IMG/VR virus record: IMGVR_UViG_3300035698_020096
Location: 16,174 to 80,173 of that record
Length of the DNA stretch: 64,000 nt
DNA from: a virus
Direction: 5' to 3' (one strand)
Below, in pieces: positions 1 to 8,972 of the stretch; position 1 is the first letter of the stretch; each line of letters opens with the position of its first letter. Under the pieces are notes generated by a model. It was not told the origin of the DNA. It worked only from the letters and a program-made list of their open reading frames with translations, and did not search any database. The position numbers and the translations under genes were made by a program.

Positions 1-3000
1 CTGACTCCCTATTCCTTTATCACTAATCCATGAATCTTCAAATCCCATCATTAGAGAAGCTATTAGTCCCTTACCTGTAATACCTCCCTGTTGCGTTTCT
101 AAACTACCTATAAGGGGTTCAAGGTACTTCTTATTACGAATAATAGTAGAACCATGAGAATAGAAATAGCTCTTGAGGTTAGAAGGACTGAATAAACCAA
201 AGACTTGACCTACATCTATATCCCCAGTAGCCCCTGCTTTATTCCTATTTAATTGTTCAGTTACATAAGAGAAGAAGTCTGTCTTACTTCCTGGTACTTG
301 ATATAGCTCCTCTAGACCAGTAAATTTAAGTACAGCTTTAGGTAGTCCTCCAGTACCTTCAACTCTCTTACCTCCACCTACCATAATGGAACGTAAATAT
401 ACCATTTCCCATAACAACTGGTTATTATCAGCATTACCCATCAGTTGTTTAGAATCAAGTACATACTCGACACTATTCTCTGAGGCTCTATACCAGGCCT
501 GTCTATCTAGTTTAGATACGTTAGGTAAATCATTAATAGTTCTAAAGTTATCGATAACTTCTGTGAGTGCCCCTACTTGGTCTCTAGAGTCAACTACTGA
601 TTTAGTAACATAATTACCTTCAGTATCTGAATAGGTATAGTATCTATCAAAACTATCTCCAAGAGTAGCCCTTACTAGCTCTAACTTAGCTTCTCCTGTA
701 AGCTTATCCATACTTACTATTTCTTTAGGAATACCTCCCCCTTGCTTCATCATTTCCTCAGCAGAACCCCAAACTAATACTCTATTAGTATCAGAGTCAA
801 AGGTAACTATATCTCCTCTATTTGCTAACATTACCCCTTTATGGCTCCATTCCTCTGATAGTTTAGAAGACTTCTGTCTCTTCTCACTCTTATCTATAAA
901 GCCACTCATAGTACCCATACGTCCTATTACCTCAGCTTGAGACACCTTATCTAATCTCTTCCAGTCATAGCCTACAGACCTTAATTTAGATTTAACGAAT
1001 TCTCTATCATCTGTACTAGAACCATATAAAGGATTAGCCCAAGCGTAGTCACTATAGTCCCCAGTGAGTTGAACTAAAACTATAGGGTCAAATCCTTCCT
1101 TATTACCAGTAAAACCTTTAATACCCCCAGCCATAGAGTCAGCTAATTTAGCTCTAGTTAAAAGTAGCTTTCTAGCTATAGAAGTAGACCCTGGTAGAAA
1201 CTCATTATCTAAGAATCCAAATTCATCCTTAAGTTCTTTCTTAGCTTCCTCAATTAGATTAGCTATTTCGCTATTAACAACTGTTCTAAAGCCTGCATCA
1301 CTAACTACCGCTGTATTTAAATCAGTACCTACAGTCGTCTCCACCCTACTCCACATAGTTCTAAGACTACCCATTAATTCTTCACTGTTTACAGATAGTC
1401 TTTCTAAGGAAGCCCTTTCAACTACTTTCTCAATAACTCTAGAAGGATTGTACATCCCTAGATTACTAGTACCCACTACATCCCTAAGTATTTCTACAGC
1501 TCGTTTAATTCCCCATGATTCCTTCTTAGCTAATTGAGACATTAGGTCTACTTTAATACCTGTAACTCTTTCATTAATTAGACCTGATACATCTCCTTTA
1601 GTAGTAAGACGATAAGATAGTTCTCTATCTAACTCAAACATAGGTCTACCTCCCAGAACATTCTTTAAACGTTGAGGTATCTGTGAAGCTTTCTTTGCTA
1701 CATTAAACGTATAGTTTATTGACTCATTTACAGTCTCATCTTTAAATGGAGTAGCATCTATTAAATCTTTAAAGTCTTTATTTAATCCATTAGGTAAAGC
1801 TTCCCCAGATTGGATTCTATCTACTAGTTCATCCGTATTAGCTATACCCAACGTTCTTAAAGATGACGAATATTTATCATACAGCAGTTCACTTATATAA
1901 GTAACATATTGGTCTCTAGTGTTTATATAACCCACCCCTGCAAATGAGGCCAGTTGCACTGAGCTTACATCTCCAGTAGGAGTTTTATTAATACCATACA
2001 CACTAAGTCCAGTAGTTTCTTGACTAGCTGATATACCACTACCGTCTGCTACTCCTCTAATAGCCCCTTCAGTTCCCTTACCTGTAGTATTAGCAGGACC
2101 AAAGATATAAGATTGAGCTAGAGCATATCTATAAAAAGCTTCACCTTTATTCAATTTATCTATAAATATTTGTTGATTATTATTAATACCGTATAAGGGA
2201 TTTTTAAACCATGCTTGAGATGTTCCATAGGTAGAAGCTCCAGATTGAGTAATAAAGGGTTCTAACATCCCGGCCTTTACTTCTTTAATATCTGACTTTA
2301 ATTTAGTGGCATATAGAAAGTCTTTTCTACTCTCTAATATCCCTAATGCAATATCGGATTGGAAGGTACTTACACTTTCCAATCCCATGTATCTATCGAA
2401 GGTTTCTCTAATAGCGCCTACAGCATCTTTCTTAAGTGACTCAAGAGCCGATCTTCTTTCGCGACTAACTTTAGGGTCAGTTATCTCTCTATTAACATCT
2501 CTAATTAACTCAAGATGACTTAGTACTGAACGTCTAAGAGCTAAGTCAGTATCTCCATATATTTGCTCCTTAGTAAGCCCTCTATTAGCTAATCCTTCCC
2601 CTTTAGCTAACTTATCATATATACCCCCTCCAGTAAGTTCAAGAGCTCTTTTAGAAGTACCACTTACCCTCTCTCCTAAATGTTTAGTAGTAAAAGTGGA
2701 TATAAGTTTAGATATTTCATAATCACTTAATGAATTATCTAATAGGAAAGTACCAGCACTTGAATCAGTACCTCCTGAAGCTATATGACCTCTAGATAGA
2801 TATTCTAGGTAGCCTAATCCAGCAGTAGCTAATCTAGTAGTTTGAGCATCGTACTGGCTTTCCTTTAGAGCTTTCATATAAGCCATCGGCTCAGCTACTA
2901 AAGTTCTATAAGTAGTCTCTGCTGCTAATGTACTAACTACATTTATTAACGAATCTACTGGACTTAATCTCAAAGCTTCTTTAGATTTAACTACTCGGGG

Positions 3001-6000
3001 GTTTAATTCATACTCCCCAGTTTCATCATTACGAACAAAGGAACCTTCTCCATAAGGTATTCCCCCTATATCTGTGTCAGTATTATTAACAAAGAGAGAG
3101 TTACCTATTACTTTATTCTGGTCAATCAAATATACAAAGCCCTGATTAGTTCCCATCCCTCCTTTTAAACTAGTTAGTCTAAACTTAATAGGATTAAATC
3201 CAACATTAGTATCTTGGAATCCTCTATATCCAACCATATCCGCTGGATTAATAGTGAGTTCCAACGCTAGTAAACTTCCTCCTTGTCCATATATATTCTT
3301 AACTCCCAGTCCCCCTGTATCTAAACCCATATCCTTATTTAATTGTTTAACTCTAGCTGTTATTTCAGCTATACCCAGAGCATTAACTTTATTCTCCCAA
3401 CTAGCTCTAGTTCCTTCAAGAGAAGTGTCAACATTACCTACAGTAGTTTGAGTCAATCTTCTCCATTCTCTTTCTCTATCCGTACCTTGCTGAGCATAGA
3501 AGTTCTCCAAATCTGCACCTAAATTCTCCTCTTCATTTCTATATAAGATTCCTTTAGATTTAGCATGCTCTCTCATCTCTCTAGCTAAGGCAATAACTCC
3601 TACTTCAGAACTAACAGCTTCCTTATCATCTCGACTAAATGCCATTGATTCAGAACCAAAGTTAGAGCTTCCAGTAATACTAGCTATATGTCTATATGTA
3701 TCTTCTCCAAGACCCATACCAGTTCTTTCAATAGCAAATACATTTTTAACGTGAGACATAGTTTCAGTAACACCGATAATGTTACCTCTAGTCATAGCAA
3801 GTAATTGCTTAACTGTTCTATCTGCTGCCTTACTAGCTACTGCTTTAGATTTAAACTTAGACCCTAAACCTAAACTATATTTCTCTTCTATGTTGCTAAG
3901 ACTATCTCTAGAATTAACCCCGGTTTCATCTAGTCCTAATACTTTGAGTAAACTATTTCTATTACCATGCTTACTAGTGAGTTCTTGAAGACTGCTATTA
4001 TATTCGGTCTCCATTCTCAGAGAACCAATCCTCCTATAATCTTCATTAGTAAAGTCAGATAAAGAGGGTCTTCCTTCTGTCCATCCTTTAGGTTTATATC
4101 TTCCATTTCCACTATCTACAGCAGCTTTACCTAATAGGTAATGAACCCTTTCTGTCATAGGCTCTAAGACTTTATCCCTATAGTTCCTAATATCAACAGA
4201 GATATAAGCTTGATTATTAATTAGTAAATCAAATAGATTCTCTTGTATTTCATTTCTATATATAGACCTTCTATTTGATTCTCTTTTACCTGTTAGTTCA
4301 TTAAGAGAAGTTTGCCGACTATTATCAGGTCCAAACTCCCCTCCAAAGTCTCCTCCCTTACCGTAGTACAAGTCATTGTCATATTGAAGTAACCATACTT
4401 GGTTTAGGTTCATATAGACTTCTACTCTTTTATCTGAACCCATCCCCCTCTTACCCTGAGCATAAGAAAGTATAGACCGTAAACCCTGACCTATGTCCCC
4501 CGCTAGTCCTACTTGGCCCCCAGTAAAAGCTTCACCCCCTGTTGCTCTTCTAATCCCTCCAATAGCTAATCCTCTAGTTTGGAGGAATAGATGAGTATCA
4601 ACATATTCCTTAGCTTTTTCTTCCTCTATAGAATCACTCTTTTTAGATAAACCTTTAGATTCAAGAGTACCTACATCTCTCATACTCATATAATCTCTAA
4701 GGTCAGCTCCAGTATCTCTATAGTTTTTATTTATAAGTCTTATCTTCTCAGTAATAGAAGCAGTACTATCAAATCCACTGGATACAGGGTTTAATATACT
4801 TCTCATTCGATTATGAAAGATAACTATTTCTTCATAGTTAGACCCTGCTTGCACTACTGAGTTACCTACTGGGGAAGTTAAGTTAAACGAACCCAACATT
4901 GCATATCTTTCAGTGGTATATGCCTTAGGGTGATACATGCCTTCTGACATCATCTCCAAGGTAAAAGAGGGAAGAAGTTTAGCTATCTTACTATTTATAT
5001 CTAAAGCCCTTTCTTCACTAGATATAGCAATCTTATTAGAAGCTGTAGCGCTTGCCTCTAAATCAAACTCTTTATCTAATATCTTCTTTTGAAGAATATA
5101 TAGTCTTTCCATAACCACTATATTAGGCCCTAGAATCTGGTGTCCTACCATATTTCTTCTATCCCCTTCAGTAGGGCCAGCTAGTCTTAATTGAAACTTA
5201 AACTCACCTCTAGCTATACGCCCACTTTCCCTTTCTAATTTCTTAACTAGTACATCAGCTACCGCTTTATTCTGCAGTTGAAATAAATCAATAGTTAATT
5301 CTTTCTCAGCACTTTCAATAAAGGCTACAGCTGAACGTATACCTGGTTTAGCTACATAATCTGTCTCTGTAAGTATCTGATTAGATACTTCTCTAACCCT
5401 CTCAGTTATATCGGTAAACTTCCCATATTGTCTATTAAGATTAGAAGACTCTCTACTTCTTATTAATTCTTGATGATATTCAGATACACGTCTAGTAGCT
5501 CCTACTTCTTCGGTAACTAATACATTATTCATTAACCAATTACCTGAAGCTATAGTTACTCTATCTCCACCCCATTGGTGTGAGTTATACCATCCCATTG
5601 GTTTAGTAACATATAACCCTCCATATAAAGATTTATTCCCTACTTGAGTCACATCATGTTTAAATAGATGTTGGTATGTTCCGGAAGAAACATAGCCTTC
5701 CCATTCTTCTCTTCTTCTATCCTGTTCTTTACTACTGAGAGTATCATCAAAGAAGCCTTTATCTAATCCAATATTAAAGTTACCTATAACTCTATTTATA
5801 ACCTTAGTACCACTTAAGGTCAAGTCAAACACATCCTGAGAGAAAGAAGAAAATGCGTTCCTACCTAAAGCTCTAAGGACTTCAGTCTGAGGGTCTATAT
5901 TACCTGTACTAACTGATTCAGTAGATAGCTTCTTCTGCCAACCCTTTCTATTTACTTCTCTCTTTTCACTAGTTAAACCTCTATATGAGCTTTGATATCC

Positions 6001-6135
6001 AACAATTAAATTACCAGATTCGTATGTATCTGTTCTTTCTTTATTCCATGAAAGATGGAAGTTAACCGCACCTCTAAGAGCATCATCAACCCCCATATTT
6101 CTAAATGCTGAATCATAATTCTGTATCAATGCCAT
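1..6135 (-). CDS. Giant protein with a PLD-like (HKD) domain, 3' end cut by the window edge
   Basis: The minus strand is open without a stop from an ATG at 6135 to position 1, giving at least 2045 residues that begin MALIQNYDSAFRNMG; the C-terminus lies outside the window. Residues about 265-440 resemble one half of a phospholipase-D superfamily fold: a strand-helix unit (AEKELTIDLFQLQN) followed by HPK at 402-404, Glu at 409 where the classical motif has Asp, then GSFN at 415-418 and NYEE near 433-436. I could not find an equally clear second HKD motif, so a nuclease would have to dimerise or use a diverged second half. The rest is rich in charged and helix-forming sequence with no obvious membrane segment and is not recognised. 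The gene is divergent from the chaperone/portal operon. It could be an ejected virion protein or the missing tape-measure protein. The reading frame is certain; the function is not. Confidence 0.72.
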   Translation of the reverse strand, partial: MALIQNYDSAFRNMGVDDALRGAVNFHLSWNKERTDTYESGNLIVGYQSSYRGLTSEKREVNRKGWQKKLSTESVSTGNIDPQTEVLRALGRNAFSSFSQDVFDLTLSGTKVINRVIGNFNIGLDKGFFDDTLSSKEQDRRREEWEGYVSSGTYQHLFKHDVTQVGNKSLYGGLYVTKPMGWYNSHQWGGDRVTIASGNWLMNNVLVTEEVGATRRVSEYHQELIRSRESSNLNRQYGKFTDITERVREVSNQILTETDYVAKPGIRSAVAFIESAEKELTIDLFQLQNKAVADVLVKKLERESGRIARGEFKFQLRLAGPTEGDRRNMVGHQILGPNIVVMERLYILQKKILDKEFDLEASATASNKIAISSEERALDINSKIAKLLPSFTLEMMSEGMYHPKAYTTERYAMLGSFNLTSPVGNSVVQAGSNYEEIVIFHNRMRSILNPVSSGFDSTASITEKIRLINKNYRDTGADLRDYMSMRDVGTLESKGLSKKSDSIEEEKAKEYVDTHLFLQTRGLAIGGIRRATGGEAFTGGQVGLAGDIGQGLRSILSYAQGKRGMGSDKRVEVYMNLNQVWLLQYDNDLYYGKGGDFGGEFGPDNSRQTSLNELTGKRESNRRSIYRNEIQENLFDLLINNQAYISVDIRNYRDKVLEPMTERVHYLLGKAAVDSGNGRYKPKGWTEGRPSLSDFTNEDYRRIGSLRMETEYNSSLQELTSKHGNRNSLLKVLGLDETGVNSRDSLSNIEEKYSLGLGSKFKSKAVASKAADRTVKQLLAMTRGNIIGVTETMSHVKNVFAIERTGMGLGEDTYRHIASITGSSNFGSESMAFSRDDKEAVSSEVGVIALAREMREHAKSKGILYRNEEENLGADLENFYAQQGTDREREWRRLTQTTVGNVDTSLEGTRASWENKVNALGIAEITARVKQLNKDMGLDTGGLGVKNIYGQGGSLLALELTINPADMVGYRGFQDTNVGFNPIKFRLTSLKGGMGTNQGFVYLIDQNKVIGNSLFVNNTDTDIGGIPYGEGSFVRNDETGEYELNPRVVKSKEALRLSPVDSLINVVSTLAAETTYRTLVAEPMAYMKALKESQYDAQTTRLATAGLGYLEYLSRGHIASGGTDSSAGTFLLDNSLSDYEISKLISTFTTKHLGERVSGTSKRALELTGGGIYDKLAKGEGLANRGLTKEQIYGDTDLALRRSVLSHLELIRDVNREITDPKVSRERRSALESLKKDAVGAIRETFDRYMGLESVSTFQSDIALGILESRKDFLYATKLKSDIKEVKAGMLEPFITQSGASTYGTSQAWFKNPLYGINNNQQIFIDKLNKGEAFYRYALAQSYIFGPANTTGKGTEGAIRGVADGSGISASQETTGLSVYGINKTPTGDVSSVQLASFAGVGYINTRDQYVTYISELLYDKYSSSLRTLGIANTDELVDRIQSGEALPNGLNKDFKDLIDATPFKDETVNESINYTFNVAKKASQIPQRLKNVLGGRPMFELDRELSYRLTTKGDVSGLINERVTGIKVDLMSQLAKKESWGIKRAVEILRDVVGTSNLGMYNPSRVIEKVVERASLERLSVNSEELMGSLRTMWSRVETTVGTDLNTAVVSDAGFRTVVNSEIANLIEEAKKELKDEFGFLDNEFLPGSTSIARKLLLTRAKLADSMAGGIKGFTGNKEGFDPIVLVQLTGDYSDYAWANPLYGSSTDDREFVKSKLRSVGYDWKRLDKVSQAEVIGRMGTMSGFIDKSEKRQKSSKLSEEWSHKGVMLANRGDIVTFDSDTNRVLVWGSAEEMMKQGGGIPKEIVSMDKLTGEAKLELVRATLGDSFDRYYTYSDTEGNYVTKSVVDSRDQVGALTEVIDNFRTINDLPNVSKLDRQAWYRASENSVEYVLDSKQLMGNADNNQLLWEMVYLRSIMVGGGKRVEGTGGLPKAVLKFTGLEELYQVPGSKTDFFSYVTEQLNRNKAGATGDIDVGQVFGLFSPSNLKSYFYSHGSTIIRNKKYLEPLIGSLETQQGGITGKGLIASLMMGFEDSWISDKGIGSQ

Positions 6136-6472
6136 ATTCTATATCTCTCTAAATCTTTAATATATTCTCGTTTAATCTAAAGGGACTTTCTCATGCATAA
6201 CATGAATTTAGTTAACTAGTCACCTACATTCACCCATTTTATATCCCACGGCTAAAGCACATGGGTTTTACTGTGCTTTCTATAATTCCATATAGCCATA
6301 TCAAGCCACCATTAGTTCAACATGAGAGTCTGAGTCTTAGTTCCTTTTTCAATTAATATTTAATATTCTTCCCAATCTTTCATTCATATAAATGATTTTA
6401 ATACTTCCCACATATATTTAATAACATCTGTTATATTTAAATAGACCAATCAATTATTTATCAAACAACATT
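6136..6472. other. Divergent intergenic region
   Basis: This 337-bp stretch separates the giant minus-strand gene from the plus-strand chaperone gene and has no credible reading frame. It must carry the divergent promoters, which I cannot place with confidence because the region is AT-rich throughout. The only recognisable element is the 94-bp IS605-type RNA end at 6197-6290. Confidence 0.7.
6197..6290 (-). repeat. IS200/IS605 (TnpB-type) RNA right-end element, copy A
   Basis: Read on the minus strand, this segment shares most of its sequence with 63751-63844 on the plus strand. It contains AAAGCAC...GTGCTTT (7-bp stem) interlocked with ACCCA...TGGG, an H-type pseudoknot around the core TGCTTTAGCCGTGGGA. 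That core resembles the 3' end of TnpB guide RNAs and right ends of IS200/IS605 elements, which are common in cyanobacteria. Identity with the other copy stops abruptly after AAATTCATGTTAT, where an element border or guide would begin. No tnpB lies beside it. It sits about 60 bp before the start codon of the giant gene, so it could instead be a conserved leader RNA. Confidence 0.55.
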
Positions 6473-6919
6473 ATGGCACCAGAACGTTCAAATCTATTAA
6501 CTATTGAATTCCCTGAGTTTACTCTACCTTCTGGTAAAGTAGTAGCATTTCGTTCCATTACCTTCCGAGAACGTCGAAAGTTAATGAAAGATTATAAAGG
6601 TAGAGAGGAAGGTTATGCAGCAGAAGACTTGTTTGCTGCGTATGCTTTATCTAAAGAAGATGGTATGCCTGTAGCAGACGATTGGGCTATTGATGGTGGA
6701 GTTATTGCTAGATTAGACCATTGGTCTATGAAAGACTTTGCTTATTATCTTGAAGTATTTGTTAGAACCATTGGTTTAGAAGAAGACGAACGTACTAGTG
6801 CTGAATCCGCAGCAAAAAAGATGGTGGCAGCAAGTGGTACTCAGCAAGTGAATACTACCAATCAATCTTTACCCAAGGGGCTCAAAGTACAACCATCTGG
6901 TGGTACTACCGGTTTATAA
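6473..6919 (+). CDS. Tail assembly chaperone (gpG-like, zero-frame product)
   Basis: A 148-residue soluble acidic protein beginning MAPERSNLLTIEFPEF. Size, the opening F-x-LPSG segment and above all the gene structure match the first of two overlapping tail-assembly-chaperone frames of long-tailed phages (lambda gpG/gpGT, P2 E/E'). Near its 3' end the in-frame heptamer A AAA AAG (6814-6820) allows a -1 slip into a frame that stays open to 7440. Such chaperones coat the tape-measure protein during tail assembly. Here the gene heads the structural operon immediately before the portal, rather than sitting between tube and hub. Arginine codons are a mixture of CGN and AGA. There is no Shine-Dalgarno sequence before the ATG. 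Identification rests mainly on the frameshift architecture. Confidence 0.68.
   Translation: MAPERSNLLTIEFPEFTLPSGKVVAFRSITFRERRKLMKDYKGREEGYAAEDLFAAYALSKEDGMPVADDWAIDGGVIARLDHWSMKDFAYYLEVFVRTIGLEEDERTSAESAAKKMVAASGTQQVNTTNQSLPKGLKVQPSGGTTGL
6814..6820 (+). promoter_or_regulatory. Programmed -1 frameshift slippery site A AAA AAG
   Basis: The zero frame reads GCA AAA AAG, the canonical X XXY YYZ heptamer also used in E. coli dnaX. Slipping back one base moves the ribosome into the frame that is open from 6805 to 7440. I see no strong downstream stem-loop; a weak TGGTA/TACCA pairing lies about 15 nt further on. Confidence 0.72.
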
Positions 6920-7440
6920 ATCCTTCATTAATATATAATCAATCCACAAGGTTAGGCGGTATTTTAGATTACTCATTTGAACCTAAGAATCTAAGTCGAT
7001 ATCTAAGCTGCCCTTATCTAGCTAAATACATATCTGTACTACATATATCCGATAATACTTATGTAACTGCTATACGAAAGCTAGGCTTAATTCCTAATAT
7101 CCTATTCTTCTCTAGAAGATATATATCAGCTGAGTTCTATGTTATGAAAGCATTAATTATAGATGCTATAGCAGATAATATTAGGAAGCAAGCCCATCTT
7201 GATGATTGGATAAGAGTAGCTAATATCTGTAATATTGGCTTACTAGATGGGTTTGGATTCTTAGACCTCTGTGAGTTCTGGAGAACCGCTCTATTAAAGA
7301 GTATTAATGATTATATTAAACAACAGAATGATTCTCAGAAGGAGGTAATGAGATCTATAGAAAGTAAGATGGATAAAGATATTTCACATAATAGTGTTTT
7401 CTCTAGTATTCCTAGTACTAAACACATGTTAGGTAATTAG
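6820..7440 (+). CDS. -1 frame extension of the tail assembly chaperone (gpGT-like)
   Basis: After a -1 slip at 6814-6820, translation continues as DGGSKWYSASEYYQ and runs 206 residues to the stop at 7438-7440, giving a fusion of about 322 residues with the first 116 residues of the upstream protein. The frame has no stop between 6805 and 7437. Its first ATG is only at 7144, so without the frameshift more than 300 open bases upstream of that ATG would be unexplained. The sequence looks like genuine protein: hydrophobic and aromatic in its first half, helical and charged toward the C-terminus. In lambda the extension (T) recruits the tube protein while the common part binds the tape measure; the same role is inferred here. 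A separate short 98-residue protein from ATG 7144 cannot be excluded. Confidence 0.68.
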   Translation, partial: DGGSKWYSASEYYQSIFTQGAQSTTIWWYYRFINPSLIYNQSTRLGGILDYSFEPKNLSRYLSCPYLAKYISVLHISDNTYVTAIRKLGLIPNILFFSRRYISAEFYVMKALIIDAIADNIRKQAHLDDWIRVANICNIGLLDGFGFLDLCEFWRTALLKSINDYIKQQNDSQKEVMRSIESKMDKDISHNSVFSSIPSTKHMLGN

Positions 7441-7477
7441 ACTCATTGCCTTGTGATTGAAACTTATCTTTACTTAC

Positions 7478-7516
7478 GAATGGAGTATGTTCCGTATATA
7501 TATATATACTCCATTC
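7478..7516 (+). terminator. Intergenic hairpin between chaperone and portal genes
   Basis: GAATGGAGTAT and ATACTCCATTC form a perfect 11-bp stem around a TA-repeat loop. There is no clear U-tract after it, so it may be a processing or partial-termination hairpin that lowers readthrough into the portal gene. Confidence 0.45.
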
Positions 7517-7545
7517 TCTATAGTTGATAAACAAATATATTTAAT

Positions 7546-8934
7546 ATGGATAAAAGTCCTTCAGAAGAATCTAATTCCACAATAGTCACATTACCCCCTA
7601 TTGAGATATCTCCTAGATATAGAAGGAGACCTATATATCTAGGGCAGATGGGTAAGGCTATATCTTATATAGCAAATGACAACGATATATTTACAACTTG
7701 TGTAAGGCCTAGTACAGAGCAATTGGCTCTATGGGATTCAGCTACTAGGAAAGAACCTATTATCTTTGATGGTCTACAAAAGATGACCTTAGCTATTAAA
7801 GCTAAGCTAGGTACTTACACGCATCCTACACACCCTGAGATTACTAAGTTTGTCAGGGCTAATACAAAAAGATTAAAGAAATGGATAGGAGATGCAGCTC
7901 ATATGGCTTTATGGTCAGGTTCTGCTACTGGTGAAATAGTTCATGAGAGAAGAAAAGGACCTAATGGGGAATGGCAAGTATGGGTCAAGGATATAGTATT
8001 CTATCATCCTTTAGACCCCTTATTTATAGTTAATCAAAACGGTGCTTTAACGCATGGGGAGAAGTTGATTAATAGTCCTTTTCTAACGGGAGTATGGGTT
8101 CCTTGTTCTCAATCTCTTATTAATAGAGGTAGGAGTCTCGGTCCTTCCTTCAGTGGCTCTCATGTTAGATTACCTAAGACCAAGGTATTTCATACTACTC
8201 TTAATGGTCAAAGTAATAATCCTTATGGTATATCTCAATTAGAGGCAGCTATTAAATATCATATATATAAAGAAGCCTTCCTTGAAATGCAAGGGGCTGC
8301 CTTAGATAGGTATGGTACTCCTCTTATATATGCAGTAGTTCCAATGCAACCTACTAAGGATGATATTGAAGAGCCTGATGGAACTACTAGAAAGAAATGG
8401 TATCACGAGTTAGCTACTGAGTTACTATCTGATTTAAGAGGGCAACAATCTATTGTTCTAACTCAGATGGACAAAGACCATCCAGTTAAATTAGAAACCC
8501 TTACTACAGGTAATAACTTTAGTGATGCTTTTAATCAAGCCATTGACCTATGTGATGATAACATAATGATTGCTATGGGTATACCCAACCTAATTCTTAA
8601 AGATAAGAATCAAGGCTTAGGTACTGGGGGTGCAGCTGAAAGACAGATGGAAGCCTACCATATGTTCATAGGAGAGATATATGAGACTATTACTGATGCA
8701 ATACTTGAACAGGTTATATCTCCTTTAATCCTATGGAACTTTGATTATCAAGTCTATACTGAAGCTTATGACCACGGAGGCTTTGGTAGTAAGGCTATTA
8801 GAACTTCAGAGAATGCAGTTCAAGCTACATATATTGAGAAGTTAGTAAACATGGGAATTGTTGACCCAACTGATTCCCGAGATAGAGACTGGGTAAGGGA
8901 TTTATTTAATGCTCCTATTACAAGAGATGAATAA
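7546..8934 (+). CDS. Portal protein (DUF935 / Mu gp29-like)
   Basis: This 462-residue protein has the hallmarks of the Mu-type portal family. The block NPYGISQLEAAIKYHIYKEA lies at about 225-245 and is closely followed by LDRYGTP, which matches the conserved core of DUF935 proteins; the length is close to the family norm. Portals form a dodecameric ring at one capsid vertex through which DNA is packaged and ejected and to which the neck attaches. The gene stands directly upstream of the other head genes, as expected, though no terminase gene is in the window. Arginine is encoded almost only by AGA/AGG, unlike the capsid gene, fitting a low-copy protein. The start is the first ATG of the frame and has no Shine-Dalgarno sequence. 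Confidence 0.88.
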   Translation: MDKSPSEESNSTIVTLPPIEISPRYRRRPIYLGQMGKAISYIANDNDIFTTCVRPSTEQLALWDSATRKEPIIFDGLQKMTLAIKAKLGTYTHPTHPEITKFVRANTKRLKKWIGDAAHMALWSGSATGEIVHERRKGPNGEWQVWVKDIVFYHPLDPLFIVNQNGALTHGEKLINSPFLTGVWVPCSQSLINRGRSLGPSFSGSHVRLPKTKVFHTTLNGQSNNPYGISQLEAAIKYHIYKEAFLEMQGAALDRYGTPLIYAVVPMQPTKDDIEEPDGTTRKKWYHELATELLSDLRGQQSIVLTQMDKDHPVKLETLTTGNNFSDAFNQAIDLCDDNIMIAMGIPNLILKDKNQGLGTGGAAERQMEAYHMFIGEIYETITDAILEQVISPLILWNFDYQVYTEAYDHGGFGSKAIRTSENAVQATYIEKLVNMGIVDPTDSRDRDWVRDLFNAPITRDE

Positions 8935-8960
8935 GATTCCTATTTAATAAGTTATGAAAC

Positions 8961-8970
8961 AAAGGAGGTA
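8961..8970 (+). promoter_or_regulatory. Strong Shine-Dalgarno sequence deciding a TTG start
   Basis: AAAGGAGGT stands just upstream of TTG at 8973. The only nearby upstream ATG (8954) is followed by an in-frame stop, so the TTG is the supported start. This is the clearest Shine-Dalgarno sequence I noticed in the window. Confidence 0.7.
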
Positions 8971-8972
8971 AT

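Noticed and set aside
386-4020. Several 65-75-residue plus-strand frames antisense to the giant gene
   Set aside because: They are short, Leu/Ser-rich complements of one continuous minus-strand frame with a recognisable domain.
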